Assembly: GCA_910576895.1 (NCBI GenBank)
Contig: CAJTJZ010000009.1
Span: forward strand, 54,277-83,458
Length of the DNA: 29,182 nucleotides
Direction: 5' to 3'
Origin: an uncultured Lachnospiraceae bacterium
GTDB lineage: Bacteria; Bacillota; Clostridia; Lachnospirales; Lachnospiraceae
Below the pieces are notes generated by a model. That model saw nothing but the letters and a program-made list of their open reading frames with translations. It had not been told where the DNA came from and searched no databases. The translations under genes were made by a program, and so were the position numbers. Each line of letters starts with the position of its first letter. Position 1 is the first letter of the stretch. Positions 7,004 through 17,100 of the stretch are shown piece by piece.

Positions 7004-8440
7004 ATGAATTTTGCAATGATATTTTATATCTTAGGGTGGATTTTAAATTTTAATGCAATTTTTTTAGTTTTGCCATTAGTGACAGCATGGATTTATCAAG
7101 AGCAGGCATGGATTTCTTTTGCGGCCTCTATTGTGATTAGTTTAACAGCAGGTTTGTGTATTATTCATAGGAAACCAAGAAAAAAAACATTATATGCAAA
7201 AGAAGGCTTTATTATTGTAGCAGTCACTTGGATTGTCTTAAGTATTTTTTGGTCCTTTCCTTATATGATGACAGGTGCTATCCCTTCTTTTGTTGATGCA
7301 GTTTTTGAAAGTGCTTCTGGGCTTACAACAACAGGAGCAAGTATTTTAACACAGGTAGAGTCTTTGCCAAAATCTGTTTTATTATGGAGAAATTTTAGTA
7401 ATTGGATTGGTGGTATGGGTGTACTTGTATTTGTTATGGCAATTTTGCCTCTTTCTGGCGGCAGCAATATGTATATGATGAAAGCAGAAAGCCCCGGACC
7501 TTCTGTTGGAAAGCTAGTTCCTCATGTGAAAACAACAGCAAAAATTTTATATGGCATTTATATTGTAATAACATTAATAGCATTTTTATGTTTGCGGTTT
7601 GGTGGTATGGATACTTTTAATGCATTAACGGCAGCATTTGCGACAGCGGGAACAGGCGGATTTGCTATAAAAAATGATAGTTTTGGAAGCTATCCAGCAA
7701 TCTGTCAGGCACTAACAACAATTTTTATGATTTTATTTGGAGTAAATTTTAATGTATATTATCTTTTAATAAAAAAACGCTGGAAGGAAGCTTGGAAAAT
7801 TTCAGAATGGAAGATTTATTTTGGTATTATTTTGGCAGCAGCAGGTATTATTTTAATTGATACAAAAGGAATGTTTCATAGTATAAGTGATGCTGTTAAT
7901 AAAGTATTTTTTCAAGTAGGAACGATTATTACTACAACAGGATTTGCAACGGATGACTTTAATCAGTGGCCAGAACTTTCTAGAACGGTATTAGTGTTTT
8001 TAATGTTTATTGGTGCTTGTGCAGGAAGCACTGGGGGCGGTATTAAAGTATCAAGATTATGTATTTGGGTAAAAACGATTATTAAGGAACTTGATGTGAT
8101 TGTTCATGTGCGAAATGTAAAAAAAGTAAAGTTAGATGGAAAAGCAGTAGGACATGAAGTTATGCGTTCCGTCAATGTTTATTTTGCGGCTTATATTCTT
8201 ATTTTTGTTTTATCTTTATTTTTAATTACATTTGATGAATTTGATTTAATCACAAATTTTACCTCGGTAGCAGCGACATTAAATAATATTGGGCCGGGTC
8301 TTGGTATGACAGGACCTGCAGGAAATTTTTCACAATTTTCTGATGTCTCTAAAATAGTGTTAATTTTTGATATGTTAGCAGGAAGATTGGAATTATTTCC
8401 AATGTTAATATTATTTGCACCAAGTACATGGAAAAAATAA
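7004..8440 (+). CDS. trkH: TrkH-family potassium channel/transporter
   Basis: A 478-residue polytopic membrane protein. The four pore-loop regions of the SKT (TrkH/KtrB/HKT) fold are visible: SGLTTTGAS near residue 100, TAGTGGFA near 214, TTTGFAT near 308, and NIGPGLG near 427. The channel-gating loop carries GSTGGGIK near 343-350. Together with TrkA it imports potassium across the cytoplasmic membrane. It follows trkA closely and shares its promoter. A 14-bp RNA hairpin (8468-8498) separates it from rlmD. Confidence 0.95.
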   Translation: MNFAMIFYILGWILNFNAIFLVLPLVTAWIYQEQAWISFAASIVISLTAGLCIIHRKPRKKTLYAKEGFIIVAVTWIVLSIFWSFPYMMTGAIPSFVDAVFESASGLTTTGASILTQVESLPKSVLLWRNFSNWIGGMGVLVFVMAILPLSGGSNMYMMKAESPGPSVGKLVPHVKTTAKILYGIYIVITLIAFLCLRFGGMDTFNALTAAFATAGTGGFAIKNDSFGSYPAICQALTTIFMILFGVNFNVYYLLIKKRWKEAWKISEWKIYFGIILAAAGIILIDTKGMFHSISDAVNKVFFQVGTIITTTGFATDDFNQWPELSRTVLVFLMFIGACAGSTGGGIKVSRLCIWVKTIIKELDVIVHVRNVKKVKLDGKAVGHEVMRSVNVYFAAYILIFVLSLFLITFDEFDLITNFTSVAATLNNIGPGLGMTGPAGNFSQFSDVSKIVLIFDMLAGRLELFPMLILFAPSTWKK

Positions 8441-8467
8441 AAACTGTTAAAAGAGTTTAAGGACAGG

Positions 8468-8498
8468 TATTTGGTAGGCATTTTATGCTTATCAAGTA
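8468..8498 (+). other. Intercistronic RNA hairpin between trkH and rlmD
   Basis: Fourteen consecutive pairs join 8468-8481 to 8485-8498 across a TTT loop, four of them G-U in the plus-strand RNA. The same bases would give A-C mismatches in the opposite transcript, so the structure belongs to plus-strand RNA. No U-run follows, so it is more likely a processing or stabilising element, or a weak attenuator, than a full terminator. Confidence 0.5.
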
Positions 8499-8552
8499 AG
8501 AAAGACAATGCTTTTATAAAATGACAGTGAAATGGAAGCAGGAGAGATTAGA

Positions 8553-9875
8553 ATGGAAAATAAAAAAAAGGGAATAGAGAAGAAAGACATAAGGGAAAAA
8601 ATAGAAAAAAAAGAAGGAAAAAATTTAGAGAAAAAACAAAGTTCAAATTTTTGCCCTTATTTTAAAAAGTGTGGTGGATGTAAGTACCTAAATTTACCAT
8701 ATAAGAAACAATTAAAAATAAAACAGAATAGAGTAGAAAAATTGATTACTGTCTGTAAAGTGCAACCCATAAAAGGTATGAAAGATCCATTTCATTATAG
8801 AAATAAAGTTCATGCTGTTTTTGATAGAGATCGTCATGGAAAAATTCTTTCTGGTACTTATGAGGAAAAGACACATAAAGTCGTTTCTATTGATTCTTGT
8901 CTTTTGGACGATAAAAAAGCGGATCAGATTATACTTACGATTCGAGGAATGCTAAAATCATTTAAAATTAAGACTTATGATGAAGATAGCGGTTATGGGC
9001 TTTTACGTCATGTACTTATTCGTAAAGGTTTTGCAACAGGACAAATTATGGTAGTGCTTGTAACAAGTTCTCCTGTTTTTCCTTCTAAGAAAAATTTTGT
9101 AAAGGCATTGTTAAAAGAACATCCAGAAATTACTACGATTGTACAAAATGTGAATGATAAAGATACCAGTATGGTGCTTTCTGAAAAAGAATCTATTTTA
9201 TATGGAAAGGGATATATTGAAGATATCCTTTGTGGACTTACGTTTCGGATTTCTGCCAAATCATTTTACCAAGTAAATTCTGTACAGACAGAATATCTTT
9301 ATAAAAAAGCATTAAAACTGGCAGGATTGACAGGAAAAGAAACGGTGATAGATGCTTATTGTGGAATTGGTACAATTGGAATGGTGGCAGCAGCAAATGC
9401 AAAACATGTTATTGGAGTGGAACTAAATAAAGATGCGATAAGAGATGCTGTTTTAAATGCTAAAAATAATCATATAAAAAATATTGATTTTTATTGTAAT
9501 GATGCAGGAAAATTTATGAAAGAATATCTTGCTTGGGAAAATAATGAGATTGAAGAAAAAAAAGAAGTAAAAGAAGAAATATCGAGGCAAAAAAAGAAGC
9601 CGCTTGTAGATGTTGTATTTCTTGATCCGCCAAGAAGTGGAAGTAGTGAAGAATTTTTGGACAGTCTTGTTTTATTAAAACCAAAAAAGGTAGTGTATAT
9701 TTCCTGTAATCCAGAAACACTTGCAAGAGATTTGGAGTATTTAGAGAAAAGAGGATATCAGGCCTTGGAGTGTTATCCTGTTGATATGTTTTGTTGGGCT
9801 GATCATGTTGAGACTGTCGTTTTGATGTCAAGGGTAAAAAATAGCTGTGTGAAAAGGCTTTTAAGTAATAATTAA
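8553..9875 (+). CDS. rlmD: 23S rRNA (uracil-C5)-methyltransferase, RlmD/RlmCD type
   Basis: A 440-residue SAM-dependent enzyme that makes 5-methyluridine in 23S rRNA. The iron-sulfur cysteines are Cys34, Cys40 and Cys43 (CPYFKKCGGC) plus one in IDSCLLDD. The SAM loop is in DAYCGIGTIG, then FLDPPRSG, and the catalytic Cys in ISCNPETLARDL. The start is the ATG at 8553, with GGAGAG six bases upstream; the in-frame ATG at 8532 has no ribosome site. The usual N-terminal TRAM RNA-binding domain is absent and replaced by about 30 Lys/Glu-rich residues. A charged insert of about 20 residues precedes the DPP motif. Many Clostridia carry several paralogues, so which uridine is modified cannot be read from sequence. 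Confidence 0.9.
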   Translation: MENKKKGIEKKDIREKIEKKEGKNLEKKQSSNFCPYFKKCGGCKYLNLPYKKQLKIKQNRVEKLITVCKVQPIKGMKDPFHYRNKVHAVFDRDRHGKILSGTYEEKTHKVVSIDSCLLDDKKADQIILTIRGMLKSFKIKTYDEDSGYGLLRHVLIRKGFATGQIMVVLVTSSPVFPSKKNFVKALLKEHPEITTIVQNVNDKDTSMVLSEKESILYGKGYIEDILCGLTFRISAKSFYQVNSVQTEYLYKKALKLAGLTGKETVIDAYCGIGTIGMVAAANAKHVIGVELNKDAIRDAVLNAKNNHIKNIDFYCNDAGKFMKEYLAWENNEIEEKKEVKEEISRQKKKPLVDVVFLDPPRSGSSEEFLDSLVLLKPKKVVYISCNPETLARDLEYLEKRGYQALECYPVDMFCWADHVETVVLMSRVKNSCVKRLLSNN

Positions 9876-9944
9876 TATGTTTGGCAATAGCCTAACTATT
9901 ATATGTTGAGTGCACAATGACTTGGAGAATGATGGTGAGCATGA

Positions 9945-10154
9945 ATGGCAATAAGTTATAAGAAGTTCTAGGAACTTTTAATAGACAAAAATATGAAGAA
10001 GAAAGACTTAGCAGAAAAGGCAAGTATCAGTACATATACATTGAATAAACTTATAAAAGGACAAAATATAATGACAGATATATTACTGAGCATTTGCAAA
10101 ACATTAGACTGTTCTTTTGAAGATATTATGGAAATAGTTGATTCAGAAAAATAA
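9945..10154 (+). pseudogene. Small XRE/Cro-type regulator broken by an in-frame TAG
   Basis: From the ATG at 9945 (GGTGAG five bases upstream) the frame reads MAISYKKF, then TAG (9969-9971), then ELLIDKNMKKKDLAEKAS and on to a TAA at 10152-10154. The 69-residue whole matches small Cro/C1-type HTH regulators of Clostridia, in which this position is normally Trp (TGG to TAG is one base change). The rest of the HTH is intact: DLAEKASISTYTLNKLIKG carries the two DNA-contact helices. Reinitiation at the ATG at 9993 would give a 53-residue protein lacking helix 1. It lies 25 bases before hsdM in the same direction, so it may once have controlled the restriction operon. The gap 9876-10179 holds only this. 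Confidence 0.75.
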
Positions 10155-10179
10155 AAAGAGATAAATGGAGAAATAGACG

Positions 10180-12753
10180 ATGAATAAACAACAGCTTGCA
10201 AATAAAATTTGGGAGTCTGCAAATAAAATGCGTTCCAAAATCGAAGCCAATGAATACAAAGATTATATTTTAGGTTTTATTTTCTATAAATATTTGTCAG
10301 ATCAAGAAGTGAAGTTTTTAAAGGAAAAAGAATTTAGTGATGATGATATTAAGGAATTGACGGAAGAAGATGAAGAAACTTTAGAATATGTTCAGAGAAA
10401 TATCGGATATTTTATTTCTTATAATAATTTATTTTCAACTTGGATTGCAATGGGGCGAGATTTTGATGTATCCAATGTGAGAGATGCTTTATCTGCATTT
10501 AGCCGATTGATTTATCCGACACATAAAAAAGTCTTCGACAAAGTATTTGATACATTACAAACAGGATTGAGCAAATTGGGTGATAGTTCCAACACACAAA
10601 CAAAGGCAATTAGCAGACTTCTTCAATTGATAAAAGATATTCCAATGGACGGAAAGCAAGATTATGATGTCCTTGGATTTATTTATGAATATTTGATTAG
10701 CCAATTTGCTGCCAATGCCGGAAAGAAAGCCGGAGAGTTCTATACCCCTCATGAAGTTTCTGTTTTAATGTCCGAAATTGTTGCGGATCATTTAAAAGGA
10801 AAAAATGAAATTAAGATTTACGATCCAACGAGTGGTTCTGGTTCTTTGTTAATCAATATCGGTAAAAGTGTTTCTAAATATATATCTGATAGAAATAATA
10901 TCAAATATTATGCTCAAGAGCTAAAAGAAAATACATATAACCTTACTCGAATGAATCTTGTAATGAGAGGAATTAAACCGGATAATATTGTTACAAGAAA
11001 TGGCGATACATTAGAGGAAGACTGGCCATTTTTCGATGAAAATGATCCAGTCAACACATATAATTCATTATATGTAGATGCGGTTGTATCGAATCCACCC
11101 TATTCACAAGCATGGGATCCATCAAATAAAGAACATGATCCAAGGTATTCTCGTTTTGGATTAGCACCAAAAGGAAAGGCAGATTATGCTTTTTTATTAC
11201 ATGATTTGTTTCATATTAAACCTGACGGAATTATGACAATTGTATTGCCTCATGGTGTATTGTTCAGAGGTGGAGAAGAAGGAGAGATCAGAAAAAATCT
11301 TATTGAAAATAATCATATTGATACAATTATAGGATTGCCTGCAAATATTTTCTTTGGAACAGGTATCCCAACAATCATTATGGTATTAAAACAAAAAAGA
11401 GAAAATACTGATACTTTGATTATCGATGCTTCAAAGGGATTTATAAAAGAGGGTAAAAACAATAAATTAAGAGCTTCTGATATTAAAAGAATTACTGATA
11501 CAGTTATCAAACGAGAATGCATTGATAAGTTTTCAAGAGTGGTTACGAGAGAAGAAATCAGAAGTAATGACTATAATTTGAATATTTCAAGATATGTAGA
11601 TTCATCTGAAGCAGCAGAAAGCTGGGATATTTATGCTTCTATGTTTGGTGGTATTCCAGTGTCAGAAATCGAGGAATTAAATGAGTACTGGAAAGCATTT
11701 CCAACATTAAAGAATGCATTATTTATAAATAGTGATATTCCTTATGTGGAAGTTGCAACTGATGATATTAAGCAGATAATTAAAAACCATGAAGATATTA
11801 TCAAGTTTGAAGAAATATTTGCCAATGCATTTAAAGACTTCCATTCTTATCTTAAAACAGAGTGGCTTGAAAAAATGAGTGAGGTCGAAGTTGGTAAAGC
11901 GGAAAACAAAGTAAGCGAAAATATCTTTGAGCGTTTAGTGGGTGTACCTTTGATAGACAAATATGAAGCTTATCAGTTGTTAGATAATGAATGGGGAAAA
12001 ATTGCTGCTGATTTGGAGATTATTCAATCAGAAGGATTTGCGGCAACGAAAAAAGTAGATCCTAATTTGATTGTAAAGAAGAAAGATGGTAAGGAACAGG
12101 AGATACAAGATGGCTGGATCGGACATGTGATTCCATTTGACTTGGTACAAAAGGAAATTCTTTCGGAACAATATGTTGCTTTGAAAGAAAAGGAAAATAG
12201 AGTATCAGAAATTTCATCTTTATATGAGGAAATTATTGATTCCTTAACTGAAGAAGAAAAAGAAACCCAAATATTGAATGACAGCAATGACGCTTTTGTT
12301 AATAAGGAAGTAACAAAGAAGTTAAAGGAATTACGAAAAGAAGCTCTAACCGAAGAAGTGAAAGAATTTATCAGCAAGCTTGCAAGATACGATCAATTGT
12401 CACAGGAAGAAAAGGAACTGAAAAAACAAATTAAGCAGGAAACAGCGGAATTGCATATGCTTACAAAAGAAACTATTGAAACGCTATCTGACGAAATGGT
12501 ATATGAATTGCTTGATAAAAAATGGATTGGTAATTTAATCCAGAGTATCAATAAGTTACCAGATACGATTGTAAATAACTTAGTTTCAAAAATACAAGCA
12601 TTTCAATCAAAATATGATACGACTTATTTTGAAGTGGAAGCAGAAATTAAAGAAACGGAACGCAAACTTTCGTTAATGATTGACGAGTTAGAGGGAAATG
12701 AATTTGATATGAAAGGCTTGAGTGAATTTAGATCACTTTTGATGGGTGAATAA
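10180..12753 (+). CDS. hsdM: Type I restriction-modification methyltransferase subunit HsdM, long form
   Basis: An 857-residue N6-adenine methyltransferase subunit. Residues 1-150 are the HsdM N-terminal helical domain; the SAM-binding motif I DPTSGSG is at 215-221 and the catalytic NPPY at 305-308. Residues about 480-857 are an extra, mostly helical, highly charged region with coiled-coil stretches (about 650-760 and 820-845); classical HsdM is about 500 residues, but long forms occur in Firmicutes. It works with HsdS to methylate the recognition site and with HsdR to restrict unmodified DNA. hsdS begins 8 bases downstream. GGAG lies nine bases before the ATG. No clear promoter is visible between it and the broken regulator. 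Confidence 0.95.
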   Translation: MNKQQLANKIWESANKMRSKIEANEYKDYILGFIFYKYLSDQEVKFLKEKEFSDDDIKELTEEDEETLEYVQRNIGYFISYNNLFSTWIAMGRDFDVSNVRDALSAFSRLIYPTHKKVFDKVFDTLQTGLSKLGDSSNTQTKAISRLLQLIKDIPMDGKQDYDVLGFIYEYLISQFAANAGKKAGEFYTPHEVSVLMSEIVADHLKGKNEIKIYDPTSGSGSLLINIGKSVSKYISDRNNIKYYAQELKENTYNLTRMNLVMRGIKPDNIVTRNGDTLEEDWPFFDENDPVNTYNSLYVDAVVSNPPYSQAWDPSNKEHDPRYSRFGLAPKGKADYAFLLHDLFHIKPDGIMTIVLPHGVLFRGGEEGEIRKNLIENNHIDTIIGLPANIFFGTGIPTIIMVLKQKRENTDTLIIDASKGFIKEGKNNKLRASDIKRITDTVIKRECIDKFSRVVTREEIRSNDYNLNISRYVDSSEAAESWDIYASMFGGIPVSEIEELNEYWKAFPTLKNALFINSDIPYVEVATDDIKQIIKNHEDIIKFEEIFANAFKDFHSYLKTEWLEKMSEVEVGKAENKVSENIFERLVGVPLIDKYEAYQLLDNEWGKIAADLEIIQSEGFAATKKVDPNLIVKKKDGKEQEIQDGWIGHVIPFDLVQKEILSEQYVALKEKENRVSEISSLYEEIIDSLTEEEKETQILNDSNDAFVNKEVTKKLKELRKEALTEEVKEFISKLARYDQLSQEEKELKKQIKQETAELHMLTKETIETLSDEMVYELLDKKWIGNLIQSINKLPDTIVNNLVSKIQAFQSKYDTTYFEVEAEIKETERKLSLMIDELEGNEFDMKGLSEFRSLLMGE

Positions 12754-12761
12754 TAAATAAT

Positions 12762-13913
12762 ATGAATGAAAAGCAAAAACCATCTATTCGTTTCAAAGGA
12801 TTTACAGAAAGTTGGGAACAGCGTAAGCTAAATATTATCACAGATGTCAGAGATGGAACGCATGATTCACCGCGATATGTTGAAGATGGACATCCATTTA
12901 TTACATCAAAAAATGTGAAAGATGGATTTTTAAATTTTGATGAAATTCAGTACATTTCGGATAAGGATTATGAAGAGATTAATAAACGTTCAAAAGTCAA
13001 TAGTAATGATATTTTGATGGGTATGATTGGAACTATAGGGAATATTGCTTTAGTACGTGAAAACCCTGATTTTGCAATAAAAAATGTTGCTCTAATCAAA
13101 GATACTGGAGAGGTATTCTATCTATATCTGTATTATGCTTTACAATCACATATTGTTGTCAATCAGTTAGGTGAAAGTCTTGATGGAGGAACTCAAAAAT
13201 TTATTGCTTTAAATAAAGTAAGAGAACTAGTTATACCTTTTCCAAATGAATACGAACAACAAAAAATAGGTGGATATTTAGAAGGACTTGACAACCTTAC
13301 CACCCTTCATCAGCGAAAGTATGATAAGTTGGTGAATGTTAAGAAATCTATGTTAGAAAAAATGTTTCCTTGTGATGGAAAAAATGTTCCAGAAATTAGA
13401 TTTTCTGGATTTACGGAAGCTTGGGAACAGAGTAAGTTGGGGGAACTTATTGATGTATGTAGTGGTAGAGATTATAAACATCTTTCAGAAGGCGGTATTC
13501 CTGTCTACGGAACTGGTGGTTATATGCTCAGTGTCAATAAAGCATTGTCCTATGACAAGGACGCAATCGGGATTGGAAGAAAAGGTACGATTGATAAACC
13601 ATATATTTTAAATGCTCCTTTTTGGACGGTAGATACACTATTTTACGCCGTTCCAAGAGAAAATGTGGATTTGAATTTTGTATTTGATTTATTTCAAAAC
13701 ATTAACTGGAAAAAGAAAGATGAGTCAACAGGCGTTCCTAGTTTATCTAAAACAGCAATTAATGATATTGATGTTCTTGCCCCAAAATATAATGAACAAC
13801 AAGTCATAGGTCAATTATTTTCGAGAATTGACAACCTCATCACCCTTCATCAGCGAGAGGTGAAAAAACTACAAAACATTAAAAAATCGTGCCTTGAAAA
13901 GATGTTTATTTAG
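12762..13913 (+). CDS. hsdS: Type I restriction specificity subunit HsdS, two target-recognition domains
   Basis: A 383-residue HsdS with the usual internal duplication. The N-terminal border of each half is IRFKGFTESWEQRKL (9-23) and IRFSGFTEAWEQSKL (212-226); the helical spacers LDNLTTLHQRKYDKL (176-190) and IDNLITLHQREVKKL (356-370) match too. TRD1 occupies about 24-175 and TRD2 about 227-355; the TRDs themselves are unrelated, so a bipartite asymmetric recognition sequence is expected. The spacer repeats are similar in DNA (about 13289-13321 and 13829-13860) and could support domain exchange. The gene follows hsdM with a weak ribosome site, and hsdR follows after 214 bases. Confidence 0.95.
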   Translation: MNEKQKPSIRFKGFTESWEQRKLNIITDVRDGTHDSPRYVEDGHPFITSKNVKDGFLNFDEIQYISDKDYEEINKRSKVNSNDILMGMIGTIGNIALVRENPDFAIKNVALIKDTGEVFYLYLYYALQSHIVVNQLGESLDGGTQKFIALNKVRELVIPFPNEYEQQKIGGYLEGLDNLTTLHQRKYDKLVNVKKSMLEKMFPCDGKNVPEIRFSGFTEAWEQSKLGELIDVCSGRDYKHLSEGGIPVYGTGGYMLSVNKALSYDKDAIGIGRKGTIDKPYILNAPFWTVDTLFYAVPRENVDLNFVFDLFQNINWKKKDESTGVPSLSKTAINDIDVLAPKYNEQQVIGQLFSRIDNLITLHQREVKKLQNIKKSCLEKMFI

Positions 13914-14127
13914 AGAAAATAGTTAATATTGGCATGCAAAATAAGAAAAAGTCATTTATGGAAGCGATAAATAATTGAGTTGAAATAGAAATTATTAAAA
14001 AGTGAATAGCAAAATCAAGTTGCAATGGAGTGGGTGAATCTTTGACAAACTTTTCAAAGAATTGCATTAGAGAAATGGTGCTGTTCTCAAGAAAAATTTA
14101 TCAAAAACTGAAAAGGAGTTAAAAGAT
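13914..14127 (+). other. Gap between hsdS and hsdR, no convincing gene
   Basis: 214 bases of AT-rich DNA with several stop codons in all plus frames. Short open stretches (for example 14044-14120) show no similarity I recognise. It could carry a promoter for hsdR alone, but no good -35/-10 pair was seen. AAAGGAG just before 14128 is the hsdR ribosome site. Confidence 0.4.
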
Positions 14128-17100
14128 ATGACTTTTAAGTACGAAGCAGACTTTGAGGAAGCACTTATAAAAGTACTTTTAAATAAAGGATGGGAAAAAG
14201 AAATTATAAAATATCCAACTGAAAAAGATTTGTTGAATAATTGGGCGAAGATATTATTCGATAATAATCGTGGTATTGATCGGTTAAACAATTATCCTTT
14301 GACTGAGGGAGAAATGCAGCAGATATTAGAGCAGATAAATGCTTTGCGAATTCCAATTAAGTTGAATACATTTATTAATGGAAAAACTGTTTCAATTAAA
14401 AGAGATAATCCTGATGATAAAGTTCATTTTGGGAAAGAAATAAGTTTAAAAATATACGATAGACGAGAAATTGCTGCTGGGCAAAGTAGATACCAAATTG
14501 TACAACAGCCTGTTTTCCCACGCAAATCAAAAATTCTAAATGATCGTCGTGGTGATTTAATGTTATTGATAAATGGAATGCCTGTTATACACATAGAATT
14601 GAAAAGAAGTGGTGTACCTGTTAGTCGGGCATATAATCAAATTGAGAAATATTCTAAAGAGGGAATTTTTACAGGATTATTCTCTCTTGTTCAAGTATTC
14701 GTTGCAATGACTCCAGATGAAACGAGGTATTATGCAAACCCGGGTATAGATGGACAATTTAATTCCGATTATTATTTTCAATGGGCAGATTTTAATAACG
14801 AACCTATAAATGATTGGAAGGATATTGCTTCTTCTTTATTGTCTATTCCTATGGCTCATCAGCTTATTGGTTTTTATACGGTAGCTGATGAATCAGATGG
14901 GATTTTGAAAGTTATGCGTAGTTACCAATACTATGCTGCCAATGCAATTTCAGATAAAGTTGCCAAGATAAAGTGGGATGAAAAAAATCAGCGAGGTGGA
15001 TTTATTTGGCATACAACAGGATCTGGAAAAACAATGACAAGTTTTAAATCTGCTCAGCTAATTGCAGATTCTCAAGATGCTGATAAAGTTGTATTTTTGA
15101 TGGATAGAATTGAACTTGGAACACAATCATTGGGAGAATATCGTGGTTTTGCTGGTGAATCCAAAGACATAAGCAATGAGCAATCTAGTGTAAAGGCAAC
15201 GGAGAATACATATACGCTCATTTCTAAGCTGAAAAGCGACTCTTATCTTGATACATTGATTGTAACTTCTATTCAGAAAATGAGCAGAATTAAAGATGAA
15301 GATGAGGGATTAAAAGCATACGATATTGAAAAAATAAATAGTAAGCGAATTGTTTTTATGATTGACGAAGCTCATAGATCCACATTTGGAGATATGCTTT
15401 TAACGATAAAAAATACTTTCCCTAATGCTATTTTCTTTGGATTTACAGGTACACCGATTCAGGAAGAAAATCAAAAGAAGATGAATACCACAACTACAGT
15501 TTTTGGAAATGAACTTCATAGATATAGTATTGCAGATGGTATAAGAGATAAAAATATCTTGGGATTCGATCCATATAAGGTCACGACTTATAGAGACAGT
15601 GATGTACGTAGAGCTGTTGCATTGGAAAAAGCAAAAGCGAAAACGGTTGAAGAAGCTTTGGCAGATCCAAAGAAATCGGAAACTTATTATAGATATATGG
15701 ATTCAGCTAAAGTAAAAATGGCAGGATATATAGGAGAAGATGGGAAGTATGTAAAAGGTATTGAGGATTATATTCCTAATTCTCAGTATCAAAGTTCAGA
15801 AGATAATCAACCGTCAGAACATCAAAAAAAGGTTGTTGAAGATATTGCTGATAAATGGATTGATTTAAGTCATGGTTCAAAATTTCATGCTATTTTCGCA
15901 ACAAGTAGCATACCAGAATCCATTGAATACTATCGTTTATTGAAAAACAAAATGCCATCGTTAAAAACCACATGCTTATTTGATCCCAATATTGACAATA
16001 GCGGAGGCGTTCAATTTAAAGAAGAAGGATTAGTTGAGATTATAGATGATTACAATAAGGAGTATGACCAAGAATTTTCTATTGGAACATATGCAGGATT
16101 TAAAAAAGATATTGCATTAAGATTGGCTCATAAAGAATATTATAAAACCATTGATAGAGAACCAGAAAAGCAACTTGATTTATTGATTGTCGTTGATCAA
16201 ATGCTTACAGGATTTGACTCAAAATGGGTGAACACATTGTATCTGGATAAAATGTTGGAATATGAAAATATCATACAGGCATTTTCAAGAACAAATCGAT
16301 TATTTGGTCCAAAAAAACCATTTGGAACAATCAGATATTACAGAAGACCACATACAATGGAAAGAAACATTAATAACGCTGTAAGTTTATATTCTGGTAA
16401 TAAACCAATCGGTTTATTTGTAGATAAATTATACAAGAACTTAGAAAAGATGAATGAAATATTTAAAGATATAAAAGAGCTTTATAAAAATGCAAATATA
16501 AAAGACCTTTCTAAGCTTCCTGAAGATAAAACTGTCATTGCAAAATTTGCGTTATTATTCAGAAATTTCAATGAATATTTAGAGGCTGCAAAAATTCAAG
16601 GTTTCAAATGGAGTGAGTTATCATACGAATTTGTGAATGATGATGGTAAAAAAGATGAAATTGAAGTTAATTTTGATGAAACAACATATCTCATTTTAGT
16701 TCAGAGATATAAAGAAATACCTCGTGGAGATGATCCAACTGTTGGAACGGGTGATGTGCCTTATGATTTAGTCGGATATATTACTGAAATTGATACAGGA
16801 CGGATAGATGCTGATTATATGAATAGTAGATTTGAAAAGTATCTAAAGACACTTCGTAGTGATGAAATTTCTGAGGAACGAAAAGAGCAGGCTTTAAATG
16901 AGTTACATAAATCATTTGCAACATTAAATCAAGAAGAACAGAAATATGCAAATATTTTCTTGCATGATGTTCAAAGAGGCGATGTTTTTGTTGAGGAAGA
17001 AAAAACACTAAGAGATTATATTACGGAATATCAATTCAAAGCCAAAAAGGATCAAATCCATCGTTTTGCAGATACTATTGGCGTAAATGAAGAAAAATTA

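Noticed and set aside
9514..9831. Minus-strand frame of 105 codons inside rlmD
   Set aside because: Antisense shadow of conserved rlmD coding sequence; composition mirrors the real gene.
13914..14127. Possible decayed gene between hsdS and hsdR
   Set aside because: All frames contain stops and no translated stretch resembles a known family, so it is reported only as a gap.
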